A program made the position numbers and the translations under genes. 64,000 bases of DNA, taken from an uncultured Prevotellaceae bacterium. Lineage in GTDB: Bacteria > Bacteroidota > Bacteroidia > Bacteroidales > Bacteroidaceae. Location of the stretch: contig CAMVDV010000001.1 in assembly GCA_947166305.1 (NCBI GenBank), forward strand, positions 1-64,000, written 5' to 3'. Shown in pieces: positions 1 through 10,055 of this stretch. Positions within the stretch are counted from its first letter, which is position 1, and each line of letters starts with the position of its first letter. The notes below the pieces were generated by a model. That model was not told where the DNA came from and did not search any database. It saw only the letters and a list, made by a program, of their open reading frames with translations.

Positions 1-1563
1 ATGAAGCACATGGCCGACATCGCCCTGCCGCCCGTGCTCGAAGGCAAGCTCAAGTTCCATCCCACGAAGTACGTCACCACCTATCGCAACTGGCTCGAGA
101 ACATCCAGGACTGGTGCATTAGCCGCCAACTTTGGTGGGGTCACAGGATTCCGGCTTATTTCATCGAGGGCGAGGAAGAAGCCTTTGTCGTTGCCCTGAC
201 ACCCGAAGAGGCGCTCCGCAAAGCACAGGAGAAGTACGGAAAGAACATCACGATGGACATGCTCCACCGCGACGAAGACGCTCTCGACACTTGGTTCTCC
301 TCATGGCTCTGGCCCATCTCGCTCTTCGACGGCATCAATAATCCCGGAAACGAAGAGATAAAGTACTATTACCCCACGAGCGACCTGGTGACAGGCCCCG
401 ACATCATCTTCTTCTGGGTGGCCCGCATGATCATGGCAGGCGAGGAGTACATGGGCGACATCCCCTTCAGGAACGTCTATTTCACAGGCATCGTGCGCGA
501 CAAGCTTGGCCGCAAGATGAGCAAGAGCCTTGGCAATTCGCCCGACCCGCTGGAGCTTATCGCCAAATACGGAGCCGACGGCGTCCGCATGGGCATGATG
601 CTGGCAGCACCGGCGGGCAACGATATTCTCTACGACGACGCCCTCTGTGCCCAAGGCATGGCGTTCTGCAACAAGATGTGGAATGCCTTCCGACTCGTCA
701 AGCAGTGGGAAGTCGGCTCGGACCTCGTTCAGCCCGAAGCCAACAAGACTGCCATCCGATGGATGCAGGCGAAGGTGGACGCCACATACGCCGAGATAAA
801 CGACCTCTACAGCAAGTACCGTCTGAACGAAGCCCTGATGGCCGCGTTCAAACTCTTCACGGACGAGTTCAGCGGATGGTACTTGGAGATGATAAAACCC
901 GCCTACCAAGCGCCCATCGACGGCGAGACGCTCCAGCAGACTCTCCACATCTTCGACCAGCTTCTGCACATCATCCATCCCTTCATGCCCTTCATCACCG
1001 AGGAACTCTGGCAGCATATTGCCGAACGAAAGGACGGCGAATCGCTCATGGTGTCGGTCTTCAAGACGGCAGAACCTACGGCGGAAGACGGCCGGCTCAT
1101 CGCCCTGGTGGAAGAGATGAAGCAGGTGGTGAGCGGCATCCGTGCCATCCGTCAGAAAGGAAACATCTCGCCGCGCGAGCCCTTGGCACTGCAAGTCATC
1201 GGTGAGGCAAAGCATGGCGTGACAAGCCAAACTGCTCTTGCAGAGATTATTGTGAAGCTTGCCGGACTGAGCGGCATTGAGAATGTGGCCGAAAAGACCG
1301 AGGGCACGCAAGCCTTCCTTGTCGGTACGGACGAATATGCTGTGCCCCTGGGTAACCTCATCGACACGGAAGCCGAGCGCGCGAAAGCCGAAGCCGAGAT
1401 CAAGCGACTGCAAGGATTCATGGCAGGCATCGAGAAGAAGCTGCAGAACGAACGCTTCGTGCAGAACGCTCCCGCACAGGTTGTGGAGCTAGAACGCAAG
1501 AAACTCGCCGATGCGCAGAGCAAAATCGCTGCCCTCGAAGCCACCGTCAAGAACTTAGGTTAA
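1..1563 (+). CDS. valS: Valyl-tRNA synthetase, C-terminal part (5' truncated by window)
   Basis: Class I aminoacyl-tRNA synthetase that charges tRNA-Val in the cytoplasm. The reading frame is open at base 1, so the true start lies outside the window and the first Met is internal. Visible landmarks are SRQLWWGHRIP of the catalytic domain, the KMSKS signature at about residues 172-176, an anticodon-binding helical region, and the C-terminal coiled coil rich in Glu, Lys and Arg (last 70 residues) typical of ValRS. Its stop is followed within 35 bp by a strong hairpin terminator and then by a 22-bp tandem array. Identification is secure from the coiled coil plus KMSKS; IleRS lacks this tail. Confidence 0.96.
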   Translation: MKHMADIALPPVLEGKLKFHPTKYVTTYRNWLENIQDWCISRQLWWGHRIPAYFIEGEEEAFVVALTPEEALRKAQEKYGKNITMDMLHRDEDALDTWFSSWLWPISLFDGINNPGNEEIKYYYPTSDLVTGPDIIFFWVARMIMAGEEYMGDIPFRNVYFTGIVRDKLGRKMSKSLGNSPDPLELIAKYGADGVRMGMMLAAPAGNDILYDDALCAQGMAFCNKMWNAFRLVKQWEVGSDLVQPEANKTAIRWMQAKVDATYAEINDLYSKYRLNEALMAAFKLFTDEFSGWYLEMIKPAYQAPIDGETLQQTLHIFDQLLHIIHPFMPFITEELWQHIAERKDGESLMVSVFKTAEPTAEDGRLIALVEEMKQVVSGIRAIRQKGNISPREPLALQVIGEAKHGVTSQTALAEIIVKLAGLSGIENVAEKTEGTQAFLVGTDEYAVPLGNLIDTEAERAKAEAEIKRLQGFMAGIEKKLQNERFVQNAPAQVVELERKKLADAQSKIAALEATVKNLG

Positions 1564-1593
1564 CCTCGTCTGCCCTTTGCGGCAGCTTTCTCA

Positions 1594-1637
1594 AAGAAGG
1601 CCTGCTGATGTCCGCCACGACATCCGCAGGCCTTCTT
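1594..1637 (+). terminator. Hairpin terminator after valS
   Basis: A 12-bp stem (AAGAAGGCCTGC pairing with its complement at 1626-1637) encloses a second small stem (GATGTC/GACATC). It is followed by a T-rich tract (TTCTTAT). It sits 30 bp after the valS stop. Confidence 0.8.
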
Positions 1638-1640
1638 CTT

Positions 1641-1772
1641 ATCGTCGCAGCCTGTGTTTCTTATCGTCGCAGCCTGTGTTTCTTATCGTCGCAGCCTGTG
1701 TTTCATATTGTCGCAGCCTGTGTTTCATATCGTCGCAGCCTGTGTTTCATAACGCCACAGCCTTCTGCCATA
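1641..1772. repeat. 22-bp tandem array (about 6 units)
   Basis: Six consecutive units share TCGTCGCAGCCTGTGTTT. They start at 1641, 1663, 1685, 1707, 1729 and 1751, exactly 22 bp apart. The last unit is degenerate. The array starts 77 bp after the valS stop, directly behind its terminator. The ORFs called here are translations of the repeat and are not genes. Confidence 0.9.
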
Positions 1773-1976
1773 ACCCTGCCGGGCGGGGCGTGAAAGCTCA
1801 GGGCATGAGATTCGCATATTTTGACAACTTCCGTCGCATACAATTCTATGTCTTAAAATGCACCTTTGCCTCTTTTTCGACACCCTCAAAGTGTCTTTTT
1901 GATACTTAAAATGTTAAAAGTGGGTATATCTTAACATTTTTCTTGCAAAAAAATGAGTTTTTTGGAAGAATTTAAC

Positions 1977-1984
1977 TACCTTTG
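1977..1984 (+). promoter_or_regulatory. -7 promoter box for the SusC operon
   Basis: TACCTTTG fits the Bacteroidetes TAnnTTTG -7 consensus. No convincing -33 TTTG is found at the usual 19-21 bp spacing, so strength is uncertain. Confidence 0.6.
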
Positions 1985-2022
1985 CAGCCAAATGCGCAAA
2001 AATATGCGTTTGCCGGCATTGA

Positions 2023-2042
2023 ATATCGGCCAAAACCGATAT
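2023..2042 (+). promoter_or_regulatory. Inverted repeat in the SusC leader
   Basis: ATATCGG and CCGATAT are separated by a 6-nt loop (CCAAAA), about 35 nt into the predicted transcript. It could be an RNA hairpin or an operator; the sequence does not decide. Confidence 0.4.
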
Positions 2043-2165
2043 GTTTCCGCATACTTTTTTCGTACATATATATATATATAATGTATAGGAAAAAAGAAAG
2101 GGACGGGCAGGGCGACGATGAGCGCAGAAGGAAGTAGAATAACAAAAAAGTATAAATAAAAAGAA

Positions 2166-5100
2166 ATGTTTTCATGTAAAAGAATGACCCTTGTTCTGGC
2201 AACGCTGTTCCTGTACGTCGGGATGGCAATGGCCCAGACAAGCGTTTCAGGCACAGTGTTCTCTGCCGACGACAACGAGCCTCTGATGGGCGTCAACGTC
2301 CTGGTGGAAGGCACTCAGAACAGAGCCATTACGGACCTCGACGGTAACTTCACGCTCAAGAACGTGAAGTCGAACGCCACATTGGTAGTGTCGATGATTG
2401 GTATGCGCACTGAGAAAGTGAAGGCCAAGGACGGCATGCGCATCATGATGCAAGGCGAAGACGTACAGATGACCGAGGTCGTGGTGAACGGACAACAGCA
2501 GATTGACAAGCGACTCTTCACGGGTGCCGCCACGACGGTGGACGCCGAGAAGATCAAGCTCTCGGGTATGGCCGACGTGAGCCGCTCGCTCGAGGGGCGC
2601 GTGGCAGGCGTGCAGGTGACCAACGTCACGGGCACTTTCGGCGCATCGCCCAAGATTCGCGTCCGCGGCGCAACCTCCATCTACGGCAACTCCAAGCCCC
2701 TGTGGGTGGTGGACGGCGTCATCTATGAGGACAACGTCGACGTCAGCGCCGACGACCTCGCTTCCGGCGACGCCAAGACCCTCATCTCCTCGGCCGTGGC
2801 CGGACTGAATTCCGACGACATCGAGTCCTTCACCGTGCTGAAGGACGGCTCTGCCACCTCCATCTACGGCGCCCGTGCCATGGGAGGCGTGATTGTCGTC
2901 ACCACGAAGAAAGGTTCCAAGGGACGCGCAAGCATCAACTATACCGGCGAATTCACCACCCGTTTCAAGCCACGCTACAGCGACTACAACATCATGAACT
3001 CGCAGGAAGTGATGGGCGTCTACAAGGAAATGTACGACAAGGGCTGGCTTCAGCTCGACAACATGGTCAACGCTCAGAACACCGGCATCTACGGCTATAT
3101 GTTCCAGCAACTGCGCTCCTACGACCCAATCACAGGCAAATACGGTCTCCAGAACACAGAGGCCGCGCGCAATGCCTACTTGCAGGCCGCCGAATTCCGC
3201 AACACCGATTGGTTCGACCTCCTTTTCACCAACAAGTTGCAGCAGAACCATTCTATCAGCATCTCAGGCGGTACCGACCGTTCGCAAAACTACTTCTCGG
3301 CATCGGTGCTCACCGATCCCGGCCAGTTCGTCAACCGTAGCGGCGTGTACCGCTATACCTTCAACGGCAACACCTCCTACGACATCCTCAAAGGCCGCAA
3401 GGGTGCCGAGCTCCTCACCGTGAAGCTCGCCGCGCAGGGAAGCTACCGCGACCAGGAAGCCCCCGGCTCGCTCAACCGCACGACCGACGTCGTCACCGGC
3501 GAGGTGAAGCGTGACTTCGACATTAACCCGTTCAGCTACGCACTCAACACGAGCCGTTGCCTCGATCCCAACATCAACTACACCAGATTCTACACCGGTT
3601 TCAACATCTTCGACGAGCTTGAATACAACTACAACGACATCAGAGTCACCGAACTCATGTTCCGTGGCGAACTGGAGTACAAGCCCATCAAGGCGCTGAG
3701 CCTGAGCGGTCTCATCTCATCCCGCATCTCTCACACCAAACGTCAGCACAACGTCATGGACAAGGCCAACCAAGCCAACGCCTACCGTGCAGGCGTGGAT
3801 GCACAGGACGACAACTCTACCATCCGAGACAACAACAGTCTGCTCTACACCGACCCCGACAATGAGCTGGCACTCCCCGAGTCCATCCTCCCCACGGGCG
3901 GCATCAAGTATCAATACGACGACAACATGCGGTCCAACACCTTCCGCTTCATGGCAAGCTACAACAACGTCTGGGCCGACCGCCACACCTTCAATGGCAT
4001 GGTCGGAACGGAGTATTCCTCCGTGCGCCGCACCGCAACTACCTGGACAGGCTGGGGCTATCAGTTCGACAACGGTGGCATCACCTACACACCCTACCTC
4101 TGGCTCAAGCAGATGAACGAGGAAAACACCGAATACTTCGGCGAGTCCTACACCCTGACCAACACCCTGGCCTACTATGGGCAGGTCAACTACAACTACG
4201 ACCAGCGCTACACCATCAACGGCACGTTCCGCTACGAAGGAACCAACCGCCTCGGCAAGAGCCACCAAAGCCGCTGGCTCCCCACATGGAACGTCTCCGG
4301 CTCCTACGACCTCACCAATGAGAAGTTCATGGAGCGCACCAAGTCGTGGCTCTCGCAAGTCAAGTTCCGCGCAAGCTACTCCCTGACTGCCGACACAGGC
4401 CCGTCGTGGGTGACCAACGCCGAAGCCATCTTCATGACGAAGAACTCCTGGCGCCCCTTCACCTCGGCCGCCGAGACACAGATCTACATCTCCTCCCTCG
4501 GCAACTCCGAGCTGACCTACGAGAAGAAGCACGAATGGAACTTCGGCGTCGACCTGAGCTTCCTCAAGGACCGCATCGCCCTGACCTTCGATGTCTATGG
4601 CCGTAACAACTATGACCTCATCGGTCGCACCTATACGCAAGGCGCCGGCGGCGAGATTGGCAAGTATGCCAATGTGGCAGACATGAAGTCGCGCGGCGTA
4701 GAGCTTGGCCTCTCCACCGTCAACATCGACAAGGCAGGCTTCAAGTGGACTTCCGATTTCATCTTCTCCAAGGCAACCAACGAGATAACCTCGCTCGAAG
4801 TGGCCAGCCGCGCCGTCGACCTCGTCACCGGACAGGGCTATGCCATCGAGGGATACCCCGTGCGTTCCATCTTCAGCTACCAGTTTGCCGGACTCAATTC
4901 CGAGGGCCTTCCGCAGGTTTACAACGAGCTTGGACAGAAGACAGTCGGCGACGTCAACTTCCAGGAGACCGAGCATCTGAAGGACTTCCTTGTCTATGAA
5001 GGTCCCTCCGACCCGACGTTCTACGGCTCTTTCAACAACACTTTCAGCTACAAGAGCAACAAGTGGGGCAGCCTCTCGCTCGACCTCTTCCTCACATACG

Positions 5101-5552
5101 CCGGAGGTAACGTCGTTCGCCTCGACCCCGTCTTCTCCTACGCCTATAGTGACCTCTCGGCAATGCCTCGCGAGTTCAAGAATCGCTGGATGATGGCAGG
5201 CGACGAAGCCGTGACAAACATCCCGACGATTGCTTCGCGCAACCAGGTGGACCGCTACGGCGGCACCACAATGCGCACCGCTTACAATGCCTACAACTAC
5301 TCTACGGAACGTATTGCCAAGGGCGGCTTCCTCCGACTCAAGGAAGTTGCACTCACCTACGTCTTGCCCGAAGGCTGGCTCAAGAAGACCACGTTCATCA
5401 ACCGTGCTTCCGTCAAGGTGGCAGCCACGAACCTCTGCCTCCTCTACGCCGACAAGAAACTCAACGGCCAAGACCCCGAGTTCATCAACTCCGGCGGTGT
5501 GGCAGCCCCCATCTCCAAACAATTCACCGCAACCGTGCGCTTAGGCTTTTAA
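2166..5552 (+). CDS. SusC/RagA-family TonB-dependent outer-membrane receptor
   Basis: Outer-membrane transporter that, with its SusD partner, imports a bound nutrient using TonB energy. The 1128-residue length is normal for the family. Order of parts: signal peptide ending near AMAQ (residue 24), carboxypeptidase-D-like regulatory domain (SVSGTVFSADDNEPLMGVNV onward, to about residue 100), plug domain with VDGVIYED and the SusC signature SIYGARAMGGVIVVTTKKG at about residues 235-255, then a long beta-barrel ending in an aromatic residue (RLGF). An alternative ATG six codons downstream would also give a good signal peptide. It is followed 22 bp later by SusD. The absence of nearby polysaccharide-degrading enzymes and the presence of a metallohydrolase argue against a classical glycan locus. 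Substrate is unknown. Confidence 0.95.
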   Translation: MFSCKRMTLVLATLFLYVGMAMAQTSVSGTVFSADDNEPLMGVNVLVEGTQNRAITDLDGNFTLKNVKSNATLVVSMIGMRTEKVKAKDGMRIMMQGEDVQMTEVVVNGQQQIDKRLFTGAATTVDAEKIKLSGMADVSRSLEGRVAGVQVTNVTGTFGASPKIRVRGATSIYGNSKPLWVVDGVIYEDNVDVSADDLASGDAKTLISSAVAGLNSDDIESFTVLKDGSATSIYGARAMGGVIVVTTKKGSKGRASINYTGEFTTRFKPRYSDYNIMNSQEVMGVYKEMYDKGWLQLDNMVNAQNTGIYGYMFQQLRSYDPITGKYGLQNTEAARNAYLQAAEFRNTDWFDLLFTNKLQQNHSISISGGTDRSQNYFSASVLTDPGQFVNRSGVYRYTFNGNTSYDILKGRKGAELLTVKLAAQGSYRDQEAPGSLNRTTDVVTGEVKRDFDINPFSYALNTSRCLDPNINYTRFYTGFNIFDELEYNYNDIRVTELMFRGELEYKPIKALSLSGLISSRISHTKRQHNVMDKANQANAYRAGVDAQDDNSTIRDNNSLLYTDPDNELALPESILPTGGIKYQYDDNMRSNTFRFMASYNNVWADRHTFNGMVGTEYSSVRRTATTWTGWGYQFDNGGITYTPYLWLKQMNEENTEYFGESYTLTNTLAYYGQVNYNYDQRYTINGTFRYEGTNRLGKSHQSRWLPTWNVSGSYDLTNEKFMERTKSWLSQVKFRASYSLTADTGPSWVTNAEAIFMTKNSWRPFTSAAETQIYISSLGNSELTYEKKHEWNFGVDLSFLKDRIALTFDVYGRNNYDLIGRTYTQGAGGEIGKYANVADMKSRGVELGLSTVNIDKAGFKWTSDFIFSKATNEITSLEVASRAVDLVTGQGYAIEGYPVRSIFSYQFAGLNSEGLPQVYNELGQKTVGDVNFQETEHLKDFLVYEGPSDPTFYGSFNNTFSYKSNKWGSLSLDLFLTYAGGNVVRLDPVFSYAYSDLSAMPREFKNRWMMAGDEAVTNIPTIASRNQVDRYGGTTMRTAYNAYNYSTERIAKGGFLRLKEVALTYVLPEGWLKKTTFINRASVKVAATNLCLLYADKKLNGQDPEFINSGGVAAPISKQFTATVRLGF

Positions 5553-5574
5553 TTGAACAGAACAAAGAAACAAG

Positions 5575-7317
5575 ATGAAGGATATGAAAAGAACAATATA
5601 CAGCCTTTATGCCATGTGCATGGTGTGCACACTCTGTGTATGCTCCTGCACCGCCCTCGATGAGGCTCCCGACAATCGCACGGAGATAACATCCTCCCCC
5701 GACAAAATCAAGCAGTTGCTCACATCGGGCTATCCCGTTTCGGTGCCAGCCGTCATCTGTGAGCTCAGCGGCGATAACCTCGTCGACAACAACGTCGTCG
5801 TTCCCGCCACACACAACGATGCCTATGCACTTTTCCACGAACAGGCATACGAGTGGGAGGACATCGACAACTACAGCACAGGCGAGGACGATACGCCCTA
5901 CACCGTCTGGGAGTCCTATTATCAGGGCATTGCCGTGGCCAACCATGCCATCGAAGCTATGCTCGAGATGAGCAGCGACCCGGCTCATGACCCCGAGCTT
6001 TCACACTCCTGGGGCGAAGCTCACCTCCTGCGTGCCTATCTCCATTTCGTGCTCGTCAACGTCTTTGCCGAAGCATACAAGGACGAGACGCAGAGCTCCC
6101 AAGACGTTGGCATCCCATACGTCAGCGAAGTGGAAAAAACCGTTACCGTGGATTACAGCGACCCCAAGTTTCGCAAGAGCGTGGCCGAGGTCTATCGCCT
6201 CATAGAGAAGGACATTCTCGAAGGCATCGACCTCGTGGACGATGCTAAGTACAAGGTGCCGGCCTACCACTTCAACCGCAATGCAGCCAATGCCCTCGCT
6301 GCCCGCTTCTATCTCTACAAGCGCGACTACGAGAAGTGCGTGAAGTATGCCACCGCAGCGTTGGGCACAAATCCCGCATCCTCACTCCGCAAGTGGGCAA
6401 CGATGAGCTCCAACACCATCAACACCTTGCTCAACGACTTCAACGACGAGACTGCTCCCTGCAACTACATGCTGCAAGCCACCTATTCCCTCTTCGACCG
6501 TATGCTCTCTGCCTGTCGATATGCCATCAACAGCGGTAGCACAGCCGACAGAGTCAGTGCCACGAAGGACATCCTCTACGAGGGTGGCGGTCCCAACTGG
6601 AGCAGCCGACTCAAGGCATTCGACGGCAAAATCTATATGTGGGGCGCAGGTCAGGCCTATGGCTCTTGGCTCTTCCGTGTATATGAATACTTCGAGTACA
6701 CCGACAAGATAGCCGGCATCGGCTTCGTCCACATTATCTATCAGCCGTTCACCGCTGAGGAGACACTGCTTTGCCGTGCCGAGGCTGAGGTTTATCTTGG
6801 CCAGACAGACAAGGCTCTGACTGACCTGGGCTACTGGACCGCCTCCCACATGGTCGACGAGCCTTTGACCCAAGACGGCATCAACAGATTCTATAAGGGA
6901 GAACCTTCCAAGAATATCTATGTGAGCGAACTGCATCCCATGGAGATGAGTCCGGAGTGGACCTACGATGGCCTCAGCGATGATTCCAAACGACTGATTG
7001 ACTGCATCCTTCACTTCCGTCGCATCGAGACGATGTTCGAGGGACTCCGTTGGTTCGACATCAAGCGTTACGGCATCACCGTGCACCATGCCTATCGCGA
7101 CCCGCACGAGGATGATGTCCATCACGACTACCTCCGCTGGGACGACCCTCGCCGCGTCCTGCAAATCCCGCAGAACGTCATCGAGGCAGGCTATCCCTCC
7201 AACAACCGCACAAAGACTATGAGCAATCAGAGCGACGGCCTGAAGTCCGTACCCGTGCCTGTTGACGCTACTCCCGCAGACAAGGACATTGATAAGATTG
7301 GCGACGAAAAACTATAA
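5575..7317 (+). CDS. SusD/RagB-family nutrient-binding lipoprotein
   Basis: Surface lipoprotein that caps the SusC barrel and binds the imported ligand. It is 580 residues, starting MKDMKRTIYSLYAM, with a hydrophobic segment and a lipobox ending at Cys (VCSC, about residue 25). The body is helical and TPR-like, with SusD hallmarks: an N-terminal stretch around YEWEDIDNYS, AHLLRAYLHFVLVN near residue 150, and a C-terminal LRWFDIKRYGI segment. It lies in an operon with SusC (22-bp gap) and the metallohydrolase (6-bp gap). Ligand cannot be inferred. Confidence 0.93.
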   Translation: MKDMKRTIYSLYAMCMVCTLCVCSCTALDEAPDNRTEITSSPDKIKQLLTSGYPVSVPAVICELSGDNLVDNNVVVPATHNDAYALFHEQAYEWEDIDNYSTGEDDTPYTVWESYYQGIAVANHAIEAMLEMSSDPAHDPELSHSWGEAHLLRAYLHFVLVNVFAEAYKDETQSSQDVGIPYVSEVEKTVTVDYSDPKFRKSVAEVYRLIEKDILEGIDLVDDAKYKVPAYHFNRNAANALAARFYLYKRDYEKCVKYATAALGTNPASSLRKWATMSSNTINTLLNDFNDETAPCNYMLQATYSLFDRMLSACRYAINSGSTADRVSATKDILYEGGGPNWSSRLKAFDGKIYMWGAGQAYGSWLFRVYEYFEYTDKIAGIGFVHIIYQPFTAEETLLCRAEAEVYLGQTDKALTDLGYWTASHMVDEPLTQDGINRFYKGEPSKNIYVSELHPMEMSPEWTYDGLSDDSKRLIDCILHFRRIETMFEGLRWFDIKRYGITVHHAYRDPHEDDVHHDYLRWDDPRRVLQIPQNVIEAGYPSNNRTKTMSNQSDGLKSVPVPVDATPADKDIDKIGDEKL

Positions 7318-7323
7318 TCAATC

Positions 7324-8598
7324 ATGAAAATGATGAGAAAGACATTATATATAATAGGTATGGCAGCAATGATTGCTGCATTCTCCTCATGCCGTGGCGG
7401 AGACAGTTTCGGTGACTCTATCTTCGACACCAGTGTGCCTGCGGTCGACGAGACAAAGGCAACCTATCCCTTCGACCAGTGGCTGTACGATAACTTCGTG
7501 GTCCCCTACAATGTCGACGTGAAGTATCGCTTCGACCTCTCGGCTTCCGACCTGAACTTCCAGCTCACGCCTGCCGACTACAACCGTTCGCAACTCCTGG
7601 CACACTTAATCAGGTATCTGTTCTACGACGTTTACACCAAGTTCTCAGGCGAAGACTTCATGAAGAAGTACGGGCCGCGCATCTTCCATTTCATCGGCTC
7701 TTCCGGCTTTAACCCCACCACGGGCTCCGAAGTGCTTGGTACAGCATCGGGAGGCGTGAAGATTACGCTCTACAAGATCAATGAGATGAAACCCTACAGC
7801 GACGGCGTTACCTACAACGGTGCCGACGTGAATATCCTCAACGAGAACTACTTCCACACGATGCACCATGAGTTCTCTCACATCCTGCATCAGACGAAGT
7901 CCTATCCCGTCACCTTCGGTCAGGTCACCTCTGGCAGCTACGACCCCATCAACTGGCAAGACCGCGACTCTGTCTGGACGCATTCCCATGGATATGTCAC
8001 CCACTATGCCTCCTCTGCCACTTATGAGGACTTCGTGGAAACGCTTTCCTGCATCATCACCGACACCAAGCACCGCTGGATGAACCGCATCATCAATGCC
8101 ACTGCCATGGGTGTCCGTCAGGGCGACAAGGAGGATATCCTCGAACTCATCGACTCCCTCGACATCAATCTCGATGCACCGAAGTCTCACTGGAACAACT
8201 TTATGCTCTACGAAGAGTCGAAGTACAACGACCAGACAGGCGAGTATGACCCCACGAACCGCTATGTGCTCGACGAGCACCGGCTGATTGGCGACCCAAA
8301 CACACACCTGCATCAGGTTGTCAACAAGGATGCCACGGCCTATGTCGACGAGTATAAGTATAAGGAACTCCGCCGCTTCACTTCCTTCAAGGACGATTTC
8401 CTGCCTTGGGTGAAGATTTCTGCCGACGAAGACCTGACAGGCATCAATGCCCTGCTCAAGAAGCTGGACATTGCCACGAAGTGGTACACGGAGAACTGGG
8501 GACTCTATGCCTTCACGCTCCGCCGCGAGGTCGTGCGTCGTCAGGACAACATCAACGACTATCTCAAGAACGAAGTCACTATTTTCGAGCTCAAATAA
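7324..8598 (+). CDS. Substrate import-associated zinc metallohydrolase lipoprotein
   Basis: Secreted lipoprotein (MKMMRKTLYIIGMAAM, lipobox SSC near residue 23) of 424 residues. It has a clear zinc-metallopeptidase motif, HHEFSHILHQ, with HExxH at about residues 182-186. A conserved YEDFVET segment downstream could supply the third ligand. It resembles the family of HExxH lipoproteins encoded beside SusC/SusD pairs, which suggests it processes a peptide or other substrate at the surface before import. Tight spacing to susD and to the DUF4302 gene supports one transcript. Family assignment is by motif and context; the true substrate is not known. Confidence 0.85.
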   Translation: MKMMRKTLYIIGMAAMIAAFSSCRGGDSFGDSIFDTSVPAVDETKATYPFDQWLYDNFVVPYNVDVKYRFDLSASDLNFQLTPADYNRSQLLAHLIRYLFYDVYTKFSGEDFMKKYGPRIFHFIGSSGFNPTTGSEVLGTASGGVKITLYKINEMKPYSDGVTYNGADVNILNENYFHTMHHEFSHILHQTKSYPVTFGQVTSGSYDPINWQDRDSVWTHSHGYVTHYASSATYEDFVETLSCIITDTKHRWMNRIINATAMGVRQGDKEDILELIDSLDINLDAPKSHWNNFMLYEESKYNDQTGEYDPTNRYVLDEHRLIGDPNTHLHQVVNKDATAYVDEYKYKELRRFTSFKDDFLPWVKISADEDLTGINALLKKLDIATKWYTENWGLYAFTLRREVVRRQDNINDYLKNEVTIFELK

Positions 8599-8607
8599 TA
8601 ATCTGCT

Positions 8608-9966
8608 ATGATGAAGAAAGAGATAAGATATATTTCAATGTTTGTGGCGCTGGCAGCCATTGCGTTTACAGGCTGTTCGCGTTTCGAGGAGGAAGACCTC
8701 TTCGACGAGAGCGCAGCCCTGCGCATCGAGCATAACTCTCAGAAGTTGCAGGACATCCTTGTGGATGCTCCCAATGGATGGGTGATGCAGTATCATGTAG
8801 GGCGCGGTCTCGCTGTGTTCGAGGGCTTCAACATCTTTGCCAAGTTTGAGCAGAGCGGCAAGGTGACGCTTGCCAGCGACCATCGCTACCTTCGCAACAA
8901 CAATGCAGGCAAGTATACCGAGGCATCCAGCCTCTATGAGGTGATTCGCGAGGACGGACTCGTGCTTGCCTTCAACAGTTGGAACGATGTGCTGACACCT
9001 TTCGTCGACCCTGTCGCTTATTGGGCAGCTCCCAACATCATCCTTCAGGACGGCGAAGGAATGCAGGGCGACCAGAACCTCGTGGTGACGTCCATGAGCG
9101 AGAATGAGATTACCTTCCGCGGTGAACGTTACGATGCAGCCATCCGCATGGTGAAGGCCGACCGCGACTGGCAGACTTACATGGCCGACACCAAGGCGAT
9201 GAAAGACCGCATCAGCAGCGAGACTATCGATTCCTATTATATTATATCGGACGAGCAGACGTTGTTCCTCTCCGGTCTTCGCAACGGACGTTACCGTATG
9301 TCGGAGCGCCTCAAGAACCCGCTGCTTGTTGACTCGCTGTCTTGCTGCTTCACGCCGACAGGTTTCATCAACGAAAGGCCCGACACCATCGGCGGCCACG
9401 TCTTCAAGGAATTCAAGCTGAACGAGGACGGCACGGCGCTTGTCAACGAAGATGGCACTGTGCGCATCATAGCAACGTGGGACACCTATCTTGCCGAGTT
9501 GGAGGAAGTCATGTGGTTTGATGCCACGACCATCACGGGCAGCCTGAAGGAAAAGTACGACCAACTGATGGCAGCTCTCGGCGAGGCCGACAAGGTCTAT
9601 GAGCCTCGCGTCGGCCTTGGTCGCTCGGCAGTGGCAACTGGTTCCAACAGCGTGATGGGCCTCGTCATAGAGTGGTACTCCAACCGACGCAAGACGAAGG
9701 CTTCGCTCACACGCGGCGGCTTGAGCCTGAAGCGCACCGTTCCTGCCATGGGACAGATGACGATTGCCTACGACGAGAATGGCACCACCGACAACGACTT
9801 CAAGTCGCTCAATGCCACCGTGCAGTCGCTTGCGCGTGAGCTTGCCGTTGAGCTGGCTGGCACTTACAACCTAACGGCCAACAGCAACTTCGTGCCGACG
9901 GAGGCTCTGTACAAGGCTGTGGAAGTCGACAAGTCCTTCCGCCTCGTAAAGGATGCGGCAGAGTAG
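8608..9966 (+). CDS. DUF4302-type lipoprotein
   Basis: A 452-residue exported lipoprotein with a signal peptide ending in a lipobox (AFTGCS, Cys near residue 23). The mature start, FEEEDLFDESAALRIE, and the following segment, APNGWVMQYH, look like the DUF4302 family, which co-occurs with SusC/SusD and HExxH lipoproteins. No catalytic motif is visible. It may act as an accessory surface component in the position of SusE/SusF; that is inference from gene order. It lies 9 bp after the metallohydrolase stop. Confidence 0.8.
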   Translation: MMKKEIRYISMFVALAAIAFTGCSRFEEEDLFDESAALRIEHNSQKLQDILVDAPNGWVMQYHVGRGLAVFEGFNIFAKFEQSGKVTLASDHRYLRNNNAGKYTEASSLYEVIREDGLVLAFNSWNDVLTPFVDPVAYWAAPNIILQDGEGMQGDQNLVVTSMSENEITFRGERYDAAIRMVKADRDWQTYMADTKAMKDRISSETIDSYYIISDEQTLFLSGLRNGRYRMSERLKNPLLVDSLSCCFTPTGFINERPDTIGGHVFKEFKLNEDGTALVNEDGTVRIIATWDTYLAELEEVMWFDATTITGSLKEKYDQLMAALGEADKVYEPRVGLGRSAVATGSNSVMGLVIEWYSNRRKTKASLTRGGLSLKRTVPAMGQMTIAYDENGTTDNDFKSLNATVQSLARELAVELAGTYNLTANSNFVPTEALYKAVEVDKSFRLVKDAAE

Positions 9967-9974
9967 TCGTTTGT

Positions 9975-10002
9975 CATTGACCATTGAGCATTGACCATTG
10001 AG
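9975..10002. repeat. 7-bp tandem array (CATTGAC/CATTGAG)
   Basis: Four units in exact 7-bp steps lie between the DUF4302 stop and the next start. The complementary motif GTCAATG recurs in arrays at the proC and proA starts. Confidence 0.8.
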
Positions 10003-10055
10003 AATTGGAAAGCAGATAATCAACATATTTATTAACTAACTTAAATTTACGCATT

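Larger units (their letters stand above)
1773..2165 (+). other. Intergenic region and leader of the SusC operon
   Basis: No gene is supported between the array and 2166. The stretch is AT-rich, holds the promoter box at 1977-1984, a small hairpin at 2023-2042 and an alternating TA run near 2065-2082. The transcript would have an untranslated leader of about 170 nt. Confidence 0.6.

Noticed and set aside
1577-1909. ORF with repeated SSQPVF/SLCF peptides
   Set aside because: It is a translation of the terminator and the 22-bp array; no start signal or family resemblance.
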